Source: Medakamo hakoo
Lineage: Eukaryota; Chlorophyta; Trebouxiophyceae; Coccomyxaceae
Length of the DNA: 64,000 nucleotides
Direction of reading: 5' to 3'
NCBI GenBank assembly: GCA_026636295.1
Contig: CP089463.1
Coordinates: 62,001-126,000, forward strand
Every line of letters starts with the position of its first letter. The first letter of the stretch is position 1. The notes beneath the pieces are model-generated. The model was not told the origin of the DNA. It searched no databases and saw nothing but the letters and a program-made list of their open reading frames with translations. This document shows positions 49,300 through 59,594 of this stretch, piece after piece. Made by a program: the position numbers and the translations under genes.

Positions 49300-52200
49300 T
49301 CAATCCACGCCCGTGTCGTCGACCATGGACTCCCGCTGCTGCACTTCCCCACCCTCGCCAGGCCGCACACTGAGATCACACCCGCCCGCCACTCCCGGCG
49401 TGTAAATCCAGGCGTACAGCTCCGGGCGCAGGCCCGCGGCCGCGCCGCCGGGAGGCAGCGCGCAGCCAGGGCTCCGCTCGCCGCGCTCGCCCGGCCCGCC
49501 GGCCGCGGGCAGGCCCGTCTCGGCTGGCGGGGCCGCGCCGACGACGAGCGGGACCCGGGCCAGCGGGCCCAGCGTCAAGGGCAGGCTCACTGGCTCCACG
49601 CCGGCGACCGCGGGCAGTGGCGGCGGCGCACTCAGTGCGTGCCCGCTGCCGTCGCCCCGGCCGAGGGTCAGCGTCCGCGCGGCCGCGTCCCAGGCCGTCG
49701 CTACGAGCGGCACGCCCGTGCCGCCACCCTTGCCCCCACTCAAGCGCCCGTGGTGCTCGACGTGGATGCGGACTTCCACGCCCAGGGCCGGGACGAAGGC
49801 GTCGAAGAAGCGCGGGCCGCCCGGCCCGGCCAGGGGCAGGTAACCCGCGACGACGGCCGGGCGCGACGCCAGGAGGGCGGCCAGGTACAGCCGTCCCGCC
49901 GCGTCCTGGGCGGCTTTGGCGGCGGCTTTGCGCGCGTTGCAGTGGGCGGCGGTGGCCGCCGCGGCGCCGGGGGCCAGCAGCCCGCGGGCGTCGCACCAGG
50001 CGGGCGAGGGCAGGGGCGGGGCCGGCGGGCTCGGACCGAGCGGGTGGCGGGCCGGCGCCGGCACGGCGACGCGCGACGCCGGGCGCTCCCCTGTGCTGCT
50101 CCCCTCCCACTCCAAGCTGGCCAGGAGCAGGCGGTGGACGAGCAGGTCGGCGTACCGGCGGATGGGCGACGTGAAGTGGGTGTACAGCGGCGCGGCCAGG
50201 GCGTAGTGAGCGAAGCGGGCGAGGTCGGGCGGGCGGGGCGGCCCACCCTCCCCACCACCCTCTCCTCCACCTGCTTCGTCGTCGGGCCCGCCCGCACAGA
50301 CGTACGCCGCCAGCGGCATGGGCTTGGTGCAGGCTTGGGTCAGCGCCGCGACGGCGCCTGGGTCCAAGCGGCCCTGCGCCGCGGCCTCGCGCGCGGCTTT
50401 GAGGGACGCCGCGATGGCTCCGGCGCTGCCGACGTCGAGCGCCGGCCCACCCGCCGCCGCCACCGCCGCCGCCAAGTCCTCCAGAGCCCGGGCCGCCGGC
50501 GCCGGGTGCGACCGCAGGACCGCCCGGGTCGGGAAGAACGACGCCAGGCGGTGGGCGGCCGCCATGTTGGCCGCCAGCATGAATTCTTCGATGAGGGCGT
50601 GCGACGCGAGGCGGGGGTATGGCGCCGCGGCCGCGGGCGCGCCGCTGGCCGGGTCCAGGCTGAAGGACAGCTTGGTGTTGTCCAGGCGCAGGGACCCGGC
50701 CGCGGACCGGGCGGCCGCCCGGGCCGCGGACAGGCGGCCCAGGGACCGCACGGCCGCGGCCATGGCGCGCCAGAGGGCGGCGCCGGGTGGGAAGGGGCTG
50801 CCCGGCCCCGCGCCCGGCGCGGCGGTCTCTGGGTCGGCGCCCCGCGCCGCCGCGGCCGCCCGCCCAGCCTCCGCCGCGGCAGCCAGCGCCTCCTCGTCAT
50901 CGAGCACCGCCTCCCCGCCCGCCTCATGCGCGCCCCTGACGCCGCCGCCCGCCGCCAGCATGGCTTCCGCGTCGCCGTACGCCAGCTGGGCGACCGACCG
51001 CATGACTCCGCGGTAAAAGGACGGCGGACCCACGGACTCGCCGGCCTCGTCCAGCCACAGGTCCACGGACAGGCACGCCCGGTCCGCGCCGGGGGCCAGC
51101 GAGCACGCGCCCTCGCACAGGGCGCGCGGCAGCATGGGGACGACGGCGGAGACGAGGTAAGTGGACGTCGCGCGCGAGGCCGCGGCCGCGTCCAGGGCGC
51201 CGCCGGCGGGCACGAAGGCCGCGACGTCGGCGATGTGGACGCCCACGCGCCAGGCCGCGCCAGGCGGTGGGACGGGCTCCCCAGGCTCCAGGGCGAGGGC
51301 GGGAGGCGGGGCGCCACCGCGCGCCCAGGGCGCCAGGCGGGTGATGGACAGCGCGTCGTCCAGGTCGCGTGCGGTCGGCGGGTCGATCGAAAAAATGAGC
51401 CGGCCGGTGGAGGCCCCGGCCCGGGGCCGCAAGTCGACGCGGCCGTCCAGGTCGGCCGGGTCGGCGCCCCAGGGCACGCCGGCGGGCGGCAGTTCGGCCA
51501 GGGCGGCCGCCGGGAAGTCGGACGCGTCGACGCCCTCGGCCGCGCACGTGGCCGCGACCTCGGCCGCCAGGTCGCCCGCGGGGCCCAGGGCGGCCGTGAC
51601 GGCCATGGACGGCAGGCCGTCATCGTCCGCCCACCCGTCTAAAGAAGCCAGGAGGAGCGTGCGCGGCGCGCCGGGCGAGGCGTCCCGGGCCTCGGCCTTC
51701 AGGCGGGCGCGCAGGTCGTCCGGCAGGGCAGACGGCCGCACGACGCCCGGCGGCAGGCGGGGGTCGACCGGGCTGAAGATGAGCGGGCCGGCGCCCGAGG
51801 GGCGGGCCGGCTTGCCGCCTCCTCCACCTCCGCCACCCGCGTTGGCAAAGGTGACCGTGCCCGGGATGGCGGCCCGGCGGGGCGAGGGCGTGAGGATGGC
51901 GACCACTTTTGCGGTCGGCCGCGCGTCGGGGTCGGCCGCCAGGCGTGCGGCGACGGGGGCCAGGGACGCCGCCGGCATCTCGCGTCCGGCGCCTTCACCA
52001 CCACGGCCGTCCACCACCTCTGCCACCGCCTCGGCGGTGGCTTCCGAGACGGCGGCGGCCGTGGCAGCCGCCAAAGCGGCGTCGAGCGGGCCGGCCGACG
52101 GCGCGGGCGAGGGTGACCCGCGGAGGCCGCGCCGGCCAGCGCCCGCCGTCCACCATTCGTCGGGCGGGAGTAAGACCAGGGCGACGACGTCGCCGTCGAC

Positions 52201-53389
52201 GGCCCGGTTCTGGGCGGCCAGGCCCTGGTGTTGGTGTTGGTGTTGTGTGTGTGGATGCAGACGGGGTGAGGGATGGGATGGGATGGGATGGGAGGGGGTC
52301 GGGGGAGGGCGGGGCGCGCCACGCGCGCCGAGCGTTTTTTTTTTGCGCCTTTCCCCCGCTCCCGGGCACGGGGTAGGGCCTCCTTACCCGCACAAACACG
52401 TCGACGGGCAGGCCAGGCAGGGTGACAAACCCGCGGGAGCGGTCCGCGCCGTGCACGCGCAGCGTGCCAGCGTGCGCGGACCCGTCGGCGAGGGCGGACG
52501 CGACCGCGTCGGACGACCAATGTTTCGCAAAGCGAGTCGATGCTTCGGCCTTTTCGACCGGCGGTGGCGGGGCGGGCGCCACTCCCACGGACGAGTCACG
52601 CGGTGTGGAGGTTGTTGACGCCGTGCAGCCGCCCCAGGTCGGGTCGGGGTGACCGGGCGGCGGGCGAGTCGGGCGCAGGACGGGCCGGGCGGCAGGCGAG
52701 GCGACCGGCGGTGGAGGGACGGCAGCAGCAGCAGCAGCGGCAGCAACTCGGTCCACCACCAACAAAAGCCGCTCCCGCAGCTGCTGCTCCCGTGGCGGGC
52801 CGGCCCCGCCACGCCCGGCAAGCAGGCCGGGCGGGACCGGTACGACATTGCCGGCGGGCGGGCCGCCGCTGTAGGGACGAGGCGGCGGCGGCGGCGGCGG
52901 CGGGCCGTGGCGGTACCCCGGCGGCGGCGGCGAGGTCGGCGTCGGCCCGCCGGTCCAGCTGCCGCCACGCCCGCCGGCGCCGCGCCCGCCGCGCCCGCCC
53001 GTCCACTCCCGTGGAGGGGGCGGCGGCGGCGGCGGACGCGGCGGCTGGTGGCCGCCGCCGAGGCGGGAGAAGGCGGAGGAGAGCGCCGCTGCGGCCGCCG
53101 CGGCGTGGTGGGGCGGCGGTGGTGGCCGCGGAGGCGGACCGCCGCCACGCCCGCCGCCGCCCGCCCACCAGCCGCCGCCGCCCGCTGGGTGTGGTTGGTC
53201 AAACGCGACGGGCGGCGGGCCCCGGCGGCGGGCGGCGGGCCCGCTGCCGTCGCTGCCGCTGCCACCGGTGGCAGCCGCGGCCGCGCGCGCGGCCGCGGCC
53301 TCGGCTTTGCGTGCGGCCGGCCACCGCGCCTTGCGCGGCGGCGGCTGTGGTGCGGGGCCCTGGCCCCGCGGGCCTAGGTCGTCCGCCAT
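49300..53389 (-). CDS. DIS3L2: DIS3L2-type 3'-5' exoribonuclease (RNB family)
   Basis: 1308 residues from exons 53389-52388 and 52224-49300, phase 0; the junction rebuilds PVDVFVRGLAAQNRAVDGDV. The first about 265 residues are Pro/Gly/Ala-rich and disordered. Cold-shock-like domains follow (HAGTLRVHGADRSRGFVTL), then the RNB domain with catalytic IDPPTARDLDDALS (about 610-620), GVHIADVAAFVP, PMLPRALCEGACSL, LASHALIEEFMLAAN and HFTSPIRRYADLLVH. An S1-like end contains GVEVRIHVEHHGRLSGG. No PIN domain is present, so it belongs to the DIS3L2/SOV group that acts outside the exosome, often on uridylated RNA, rather than to DIS3. It lies 83 bp upstream of the SPOC gene in the same direction. Catalytic acidic residues are intact. 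Confidence 0.95.
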
Positions 53390-55123
53390 GGGGCTGGGAA
53401 GGGGGCGGAAGGCCAGCGCGTGTCGCCACGCCCACTACACTCGAATACGGGTCTGAGGGAGGGAGTGCTCCACCCGACCACCCCGTTGTCTTTTTTTTTT
53501 TCCTCCAGCAAACGTTTTCTTTTTCCGCGGCTCTTGCGGGACCACTGCCGCCTCGCCACACCCCGCCCCGCCTCCCCGCCGCCGGCCGCCGGCCCCGATG
53601 GGCGCGCGCGGCGCCGCGAGCGAGGCCCGGGCGCCACCCACGTTGTCAACCCCACACTAAATTTTTGCTTTTTTTTTTCGGCGCCGGGCCTGGGGGATAA
53701 AAGCGGGGCCCGAGGCACTTTCTAGGCTATGATACGCAAGTGGTGGGTGGCCGGCAGTTGGAGGGGGTGCCTTTCCAGGAAAAGCGGAAGGAGAGGGGAG
53801 GGGGCTCTGGCCTATCGCGGCCACCATACTCCTGTTTCTGCGGCGGCAGCCGCGGCTCGACGAAAGGTGCGTGGGCGCCCGCGCCGTGCGCTCCCGCTGC
53901 CGCAATGCGCCGCGCCCACGCCACCGGCAGGCAGGCGCCGCCCGGTACTAGGCGTCGGACGGACCGACTTGTCGGCTGCTCGGTTTGCGGCACAACCGAA
54001 ACGGTTTTTTCGGGCCAACGTCGCTTTTTTCTTTGGCGTCGTGTCGTCCGCCACGGCCGACGGCGCGGCGCCGGCCGCGCCGGATCCGCGGCGGATCGGG
54101 GCATTGACGCCGCAACAGCCACCGCAACAACCGCCGCACGACCTGGGCGAGCGTGGCGGCGCCGGCCGCGGCCAGGACGTCGCCAAGACGAGACGAAATG
54201 CAACGCGCGTCGCGCGCTGCGTTTCGGTCGCTCCTGCGTCCCTTCGCTCCTCCGTTTCTCTGGGCCCGCGCGCGCTGACACCGGGCCTCCCTCCCTTCTC
54301 TCACCCCTCACACGATCGAGCAGGCGGGCTGTGCTTGACAGCGATTGGCGGCACGGCGCCCAGGCGTCGTCCACGACGAAAAGGGTGAGGAAAAAATGGG
54401 GGGAGAAAAACCGACACAGGCCCCCTCGCCGCCCGCACCCCCACCCTCGCGGCGATTCGGCCAAGAGAACTTGGCAGCCGGCCGTGTGACCAGGCTGAGG
54501 CGTGCCTGAGCCCGCCGCCCATGCGCCGGCAGTCTCGCCTTGCCTGCTGCTCGGGCGCGTGTGGGCCGGCCGGTGGCCGGGCGCCCTGCAGGCCGTCTGA
54601 CAAATAGGTGGCGACCGCGTCTCTTCCCTCCCATCGCCCGCCCCGCCCCGCCCATGTTGCCTGGCCCCCACACCCACCCCACCCCATGACTCATGAAAGC
54701 GTGGCCGCACCACTCCCCTTCCCCCGCAGGCCACACCGGTGCTGCTCGCCACGCCACGAGCACGCCGCGTAACGGAAACCCGTTTGGGAAACGCTGCCGT
54801 GTGTGGGCGTTGAGTGCGAGGCTGCCCCCCCTCCCACCCGCGCCGCCACGCCCACATCCCACCTCCCCCGTGTGTCCTCGGCTCCCGCCTCGCAAGCCTG
54901 GAGGACGACGCGACGCGCCTCCCCCCCCTGAAACTGGCGGCGTCGGCGGTCTTGCAGGAACCTAGTCCCACCACCCCCTGACGGAGTGTCGGCGGTCTTT
55001 TCAAACTCGTGCGCGTTCGGCCCCACCCACCCACCCAGCGCGCGCGTCGCGCCTGCCCACGCCACCCGTTTTTTTTCTTTTTGATCCTTGCAAGCACCAC
55101 CCACTCCCCAACCTTGACAAGCC
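53390..55123. other. 1.73-kb divergent gap without a supported gene
   Basis: This lies between the start of DIS3L2 (minus) and the U2AF-like gene (plus). Plus-strand open frames at 53729-54388 and 53740-54489 follow a TATA-like GATAAAAG, but give Arg/Ala-rich products with no recognised motif. The sequence is less GC-biased than the genes. It may hold long 5' leaders, a small unrecognised gene, or a noncoding RNA. I cannot support any of these. Confidence 0.5.
53696..53703 (+). promoter_or_regulatory. TATA-like element GATAAAAG
   Basis: An isolated AT-rich octamer in GC-rich surroundings, about 25-30 bases before TTTCTAGGCTATG. It could place a plus-strand start near 53725. Only sequence resemblance supports it. 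Confidence 0.25.
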
Positions 55124-56248
55124 ATGCCCTTGCCGGACCGCACGCCGGACGAGGAGGGCGCGGTCGCGGCCGCCATGGGCGGCCTGGGCTTGGAGGGCAA
55201 GCACCCGCCGCCGCCGCGCGGGGGGTCGTCCTCCCCGCCGCCCGACGCGCGCTCAGACGCCGACGGCGGCGCGCCCTCGCCCGACGACCCGCTCGTCGTG
55301 CCGGGCGGCGGCGGGACCGGCCTGGCGCCGTCCCCGCCGCCACCCCTGTCCCGCCCGGCGTCCGCGGCCGCCGCCCCCCCACAACAACCGCCGGCCGAGC
55401 CGGCGGCCCGCATCGCGGAACTGGAAGCCCAGGTCGCGCGCTTGAGCGCGACGCTCTCCCACTACCGCGCCGCCGCCGCCGCCGTCCAGGCCCGGTACCA
55501 GCTCTTCTCCCCGGACATCGCCCGCCCCACCCGCCGCGTCTACGTGGGCGGCCTGCCCATGGGCACGACGGGCGATGACCTGGCCGCGCACGTCAACTCG
55601 CTGCTGACGCTCGCGGGCGGCGCGGCGGGGCCGGGGCCGCCCGTCACCTCCTGCACCGTCTTCCCGGACCGGGCGTACGCCTTCCTGGAGTTCCGGTCCG
55701 TGGAGGAGGCGTCCAACTGCATGGCCCTGGACGGCGTCCCCTTCCGGGACGGCGCCCGGCTGCGGGTGCGGCGGCCCAACAACTACGACCCGGCCGCCGC
55801 GCTGCTGCTCGGCCCGACGACGCCCGACCCCGGCCTGGACGCGTCCCGCCTGGGCGCCGTGCGCACGACGGTGCCGGACACGCCGCACAAGCTGTTCGTG
55901 GGCGGCCTGCCCTGTGACTGGGACGCCGCCCGCGTCCGGGCCCTGCTGGCGCCCTACGGCCGCCTCGCCGCCTTCAACCTCGTCATGGACCGCGCGACGG
56001 GCAATTCCAAGGGTTACGCCTTTGCGGAGTACGAGGCGCCGGGCGCGGCCGACTACGCCATCGCCGCCCTGGCGGGGTCGGTCGTGGGCGGCAAGCCCCT
56101 GACCATCAAGCGGGCCGTCGTCGACGCGGCGGGCGTGCCGCTGGGCATGCCGCTGGGCGGCGGGTCGGGCGGCGGGTCGAGCTCTGGCGGCGCGCTCGCG
56201 GGCGCGGACCCGGGCCTGTCGCCGGGCGTCGCCCGCCCCCTGCCGTGA
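55124..56248 (+). CDS. U2AF65-like splicing factor with two RRMs only
   Basis: 374 residues, single exon, ATG at 55124. RRM1 (about 138-225) reads RRVYVGGLPMGTTGDDLAAHVNS, split by RNP motifs and ending FAFLEF-like YAFLEFRSVEEASNCMALDG and RLRVRRPNNY. RRM2 (about 254-335) reads HKLFVGGLPCDW, FNLVMDRATGNSKGYAFAEY and AIAALAGSVVGGK. The linker TVPDTPHKLF matches U2AF large subunit closely. These two RRMs bind the polypyrimidine tract. The usual N-terminal RS region is replaced by acidic/Pro sequence and a short coiled coil (AELEAQVARLSATLSHY). The C-terminal UHM that contacts SF1/SF3B1 is absent: a Gly/Ser tail ends the protein. Downstream DNA shows no UHM frame. Confidence 0.88.
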   Translation: MPLPDRTPDEEGAVAAAMGGLGLEGKHPPPPRGGSSSPPPDARSDADGGAPSPDDPLVVPGGGGTGLAPSPPPPLSRPASAAAAPPQQPPAEPAARIAELEAQVARLSATLSHYRAAAAAVQARYQLFSPDIARPTRRVYVGGLPMGTTGDDLAAHVNSLLTLAGGAAGPGPPVTSCTVFPDRAYAFLEFRSVEEASNCMALDGVPFRDGARLRVRRPNNYDPAAALLLGPTTPDPGLDASRLGAVRTTVPDTPHKLFVGGLPCDWDAARVRALLAPYGRLAAFNLVMDRATGNSKGYAFAEYEAPGAADYAIAALAGSVVGGKPLTIKRAVVDAAGVPLGMPLGGGSGGGSSSGGALAGADPGLSPGVARPLP

Positions 56249-57073
56249 TGAGGCGCCGCGCGGGGGCCTGCGCCCCCCCTCTCTTTCTTGTCCTTCCCAT
56301 CATCTGCTTTTCTCCTTTTTTTTTTCTTGGCTGTTTTTGCTTGCACTGTGCGCGCGCCTGCCGCTCCCCCCTCTGCCGGGGGGACACACACAGGCACTTT
56401 TTTTTCTCCTACTTTTCTCCCTCCTGTCTCTCTATCTTCTCTATCTCTCTCCTCCTCTCTAGTCCCCCAGATCAATTCTTTCCTCTCCCCCCACATCGCC
56501 GGGCGGTGTGGGGTGCGCGCCGAAGTGTGCCAACGGCGAAGTCGCCATCCGCGCGCGTGCCTTCTCTCTTTTCTTATCGTCTGCCCTCTCTTCACTCTAG
56601 CCTCTCTTTTCCTTTTCTTGTCCCCCCCCCCTTCCCCTCTACTTTGAGCGGCTGCTGCGGTGTGTGGCCTGCCGCCGACGGCTTGTTCCACGGGCACATT
56701 GCCCTGGCCGGCCGGCGCGCCCCCTCACCCCAGCACGCCACTCTTGCCTACGCTCCCCCTTTCCTTGCTTTTTTTTTCAACCTTTTCTCTTTGGGCGCCT
56801 GGCCGCGCCGGCACCACCTCTTTAGCTTCCCTCTCCCACCCAAACCCCCTTATCCCACCGAAGTCCGCTCCCTGACGCGGGGCGACAGCCAAGCGTGCGC
56901 GCGCGCCGAGCGAGTGCGGGCGGGGCTGTCGACTTTTCTCGAGACAAAGTGTGTGTAAAACCCGGCTCCTTGTTTTTCTTTGCCTTTCATCATTGTTTTT
57001 TCTCCCTTGTTGCTTCCCTTTTTTCCTGCCCCACCCCTCCACTCAACTCTGCCCTTCTCTCTCTCCCTCCCCC
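56249..57073. other. 825-bp pyrimidine-rich convergent intergenic region
   Basis: This lies between the 3' ends of the U2AF-like gene and the DUF1295 gene. Most of 56270-57070 is C/T-rich on the plus strand (long TCTCTC and CTTTT blocks), a strong strand asymmetry compared with the rest of the window. It should include both 3' UTRs. No gene was found, in particular no third RRM. Confidence 0.6.
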
Positions 57074-58336
57074 TCACTCACGCACCCGCCGCGACGGCGT
57101 CGGCCGCCGGGGCGTCCGCCGCGGAGCAGGCGTGGCCCCCGCAGCGATCGGCGGCGCCGGTGGCGCGGACGCCGCAGCGCGGCCGCGCGCGCTGCCGCCC
57201 CGCCCGCCACTCCCACCCGCGCCGCCGCCGCCGCCGCCGCCGCCGCCCGGCCCGTGGCGCGGCAGCGGCCACAGCACGGGCGTCGCCGCGGCGTACGCCG
57301 CCCACCCGGCCTTGCCCGCCATGCGCCGGGCCTGGTTGGACGCTTTGCCGGCGGAGTCGCCGACCAGGATGGCCGTGATGGCGGCCAGGCCGCCGGCTGC
57401 GGCCAGCGCGCGCACGGGCGACCCGGCCGCCGCCAGGGCAGGACCCGCCGCGCACGCCAGCCCCCACCAAAACAGCGCTTCGCCCAGCAAGTTGGGCTGG
57501 CGGCACAGGCGGTAGACGCAGCCGCGGGAGAAGCCGGCCGGGTTGCGCGCCTTGTCCACGGCTTTGACGATGTCCGCCGTCACTTCCAGCCACAGGCCGA
57601 ACGCGGAGAGGGCGAGGCCGGCGGCGGTGAGGGACGCCGCGCGGCTGCCCGCGGCCGGCGCGGGCGCGGCCGCGACCGCCCACGCCGGCACGGCCAGCGC
57701 CACGTACAGGGCGGCGACGCCAGCCCACATGCCGGCCTTGGGGCCGGGGCCCAGCTTGGAGGACCGGGCGTCGATGGCCGCGCGCTTGGGCGCGTACGTG
57801 CGCAGGAAGGCGTCGCGGGCGGCCAGAAAAGCCGCGAGCCAGCCGCCGTGCGCGGCGTGCAGGGCGAGCGCGGCCGCGCCCGGCCCGTGCAGTGCTTTGG
57901 GGGCGATGAAGGCGGACGCGCTGCCCGTGAGCAGGTGGGCGGCCGCCAGCGATTGGAGGACCATGGCGACGCCGTAGCCTGTTGCGTGTGTGCATGTTGC
58001 GGGGTGGGGGCGGAGGATAGGGGCGGGGGGGGGGGCGGGTCGGGGGCCGTTCGTCGCTCGACGTCGGCATGCGTTTTTTGCGTCTCTCCTCCGCCACCGC
58101 CCCGCCCGCTGAAAGTCCCATCCACGCTCCTCGCACTCACCCACAGAGATGAACCAAATCGGGCGCACCCAGCCCAGGGCCGAACCGGCCAAAGCCGCGG
58201 CGGACAGTTCGCGCCAGGGCAGCGCGGATGGAGGTGCGACGCTGCCCGCGGCCGCATGCAGGGCGGCCGCCAGGGCAGCCAGGCCCGTGGGCTGTGGCGC
58301 GCGGCGGAAGGGGAGCAACGAGCGGAGGGCGTCCAT
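57074..58336 (-). CDS. DUF1295 (steroid 5-alpha-reductase-like) membrane protein
   Basis: 366 residues from exons 58336-58141 and 57978-57074, phase 1 (GTGAGT donor, CGCAACAG acceptor after a C run). Multiple hydrophobic segments (AMVLQSLAAAHLL, WAGVAALYVALAVPAWAVA, SLTAAGLALSAFGLWLEV, LFWWGLACAAGPALAAAG) precede and surround the signature DKARNPAGF, GCVYRLCRQPNLLGEALFWWG. That is the C-terminal motif of DUF1295 and related NADPH-dependent reductases and methyltransferases of lipids. The tail is Gly-rich then basic (RRTPRRPTPSRRVRE). Substrate unknown; a lipid or sterol reductase role is a family-level inference. It is divergent from the next gene with 216 bp between starts. Confidence 0.82.
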   Translation of the reverse strand: MDALRSLLPFRRAPQPTGLAALAAALHAAAGSVAPPSALPWRELSAAALAGSALGWVRPIWFISVGECEERGWDFQRAGRWRRRDAKNACRRRATNGPRPAPPPAPILRPHPATCTHATGYGVAMVLQSLAAAHLLTGSASAFIAPKALHGPGAAALALHAAHGGWLAAFLAARDAFLRTYAPKRAAIDARSSKLGPGPKAGMWAGVAALYVALAVPAWAVAAAPAPAAGSRAASLTAAGLALSAFGLWLEVTADIVKAVDKARNPAGFSRGCVYRLCRQPNLLGEALFWWGLACAAGPALAAAGSPVRALAAAGGLAAITAILVGDSAGKASNQARRMAGKAGWAAYAAATPVLWPLPRHGPGGGGGGGGGAGGSGGRGGSARGRAAASAPPAPPIAAGATPAPRRTPRRPTPSRRVRE

Positions 58337-58552
58337 GAACGGTCGTGCGTTTGCCTGGGTGCTCTCGCGCTGTCGGACGCGCGGACGAACACAGAATGAC
58401 GCTGTGGGCCCGCCCGTTCATTTTCGCGTCTCGCAATGCGTCGCCTCTTCTGGCGCCGCCGCGCCCCAACCCCGCCGCCACCGGAGCCCAAACTCTCGCC
58501 AGGACCAAGTCTGGTCCTGCTGTCCCTGAACCTGAACTGAACCCGGCGTCCC

Positions 58553-59473
58553 ATGGTGTCCGCCCGGTCCCGCGGCGTTGTGCCGCGCGGGTCTGGTGGC
58601 GCCGCACGCGCGCCCGCGCCCGCGCCCTCCACGCCCGCGCCGTCCACGCCCGCACCCACCTCAACGCCCGCCCGCATCTCCATCACCGAACCGTCCCTCC
58701 CCGCCTGGGCCGGCGTGGCGGCCATCGCCACGCTCGCCGCCGCCGTCGCTGTCCTGCCAGGCGCGCCCGCCGCCACCGCCGCCGCGGCCGCTTTGGAAGC
58801 GGGCGCCCTGGCCCGCCGCCGTGCCGCGAAATGGGGCGCGGGCGCCGCCTGGCGGGCCGCGGCGGCCGCGACCGCGCCCGTCTTGGCGGCGGACGCTCTG
58901 CTGGCCCTGTGCCTGTTCGCTTTTTTCAAGGCGGCGGAAGCGTACGGCCGCGCCCGGCACGCGCGCGGCGCCGTCCCGCCGTACCGCGGGCCCTGGTTGT
59001 CGGGGCGCGGGCCGTCTGCCGCCCCAGTCCCGCCGCGTGGCTTCGCGCCGGGCTACCTGCTGATCGCCCTGACGGCCGCGTTCCTGCTGCCGGCGGGCGC
59101 GCTGCTGGTCCACGCCGCCGGCGCCGGCGCGCGCGGCGCGCCCCACCCGGCCGCCGCGGCCGCGCTCGTCCCGTACCTGGGCCTGTTTCTGTTCCAGTAC
59201 GCGTGCGAGATGGTGTTCCTGCGCCGCTCCTTCATGGCGCCCGCCATCCCGCTGGCCTTCCTGCTCGTCCGGCCCTGGCAGCTGGCCCGCGGCCTCAGCC
59301 TGGCGCGCGGCGGCGGCCTCGGCCTGGGGACCTGGCCGCCCGCGCCGGCCTGGTGCGCCGGCCTGCTGAGCTTTGAGGCCGTGTTCTGGACGTTCGACAC
59401 GGCCGCGTTGCTGTGCTGGCTGCCGTGGACGTACAACTGGCACCTGCAGGCTGCAGGTGTTGGGCGGGGGTAG
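58553..59473 (+). CDS. Multi-pass membrane protein of unknown family
   Basis: 306 residues, single exon, ATG at 58553 in CCATGG context. After about 45 Pro/Thr/Ala residues come roughly six hydrophobic segments: WAGVAAIATLAAAVAVLPG, APVLAADALLALCLFAFFKA, LLIALTAAFLLPAGALLVHA, LVPYLGLFLFQYACEMVFL, AIPLAFLLVRPWQLARG and FWTFDTAALLCWLPWTYN. Conserved-looking polar residues sit inside helices (QYACEMVFLRRSF, WTFDTAALLCW), suggesting a transporter or membrane enzyme, but I recognise no family. It pairs divergently with the DUF1295 membrane protein, a possible functional link. Confidence 0.72.
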   Translation: MVSARSRGVVPRGSGGAARAPAPAPSTPAPSTPAPTSTPARISITEPSLPAWAGVAAIATLAAAVAVLPGAPAATAAAAALEAGALARRRAAKWGAGAAWRAAAAATAPVLAADALLALCLFAFFKAAEAYGRARHARGAVPPYRGPWLSGRGPSAAPVPPRGFAPGYLLIALTAAFLLPAGALLVHAAGAGARGAPHPAAAAALVPYLGLFLFQYACEMVFLRRSFMAPAIPLAFLLVRPWQLARGLSLARGGGLGLGTWPPAPAWCAGLLSFEAVFWTFDTAALLCWLPWTYNWHLQAAGVGRG

Positions 59474-59594
59474 GGAGGCGGCGGGTTTGTTTTCGGAAAA
59501 AAACAAACGGAACAATGATGTGTGTCGCAACCAGTCTCCCGCTCCCGCCCCACCATCCCCCTTCCATCCCCACACACACCCACCCCCTCTCCTT

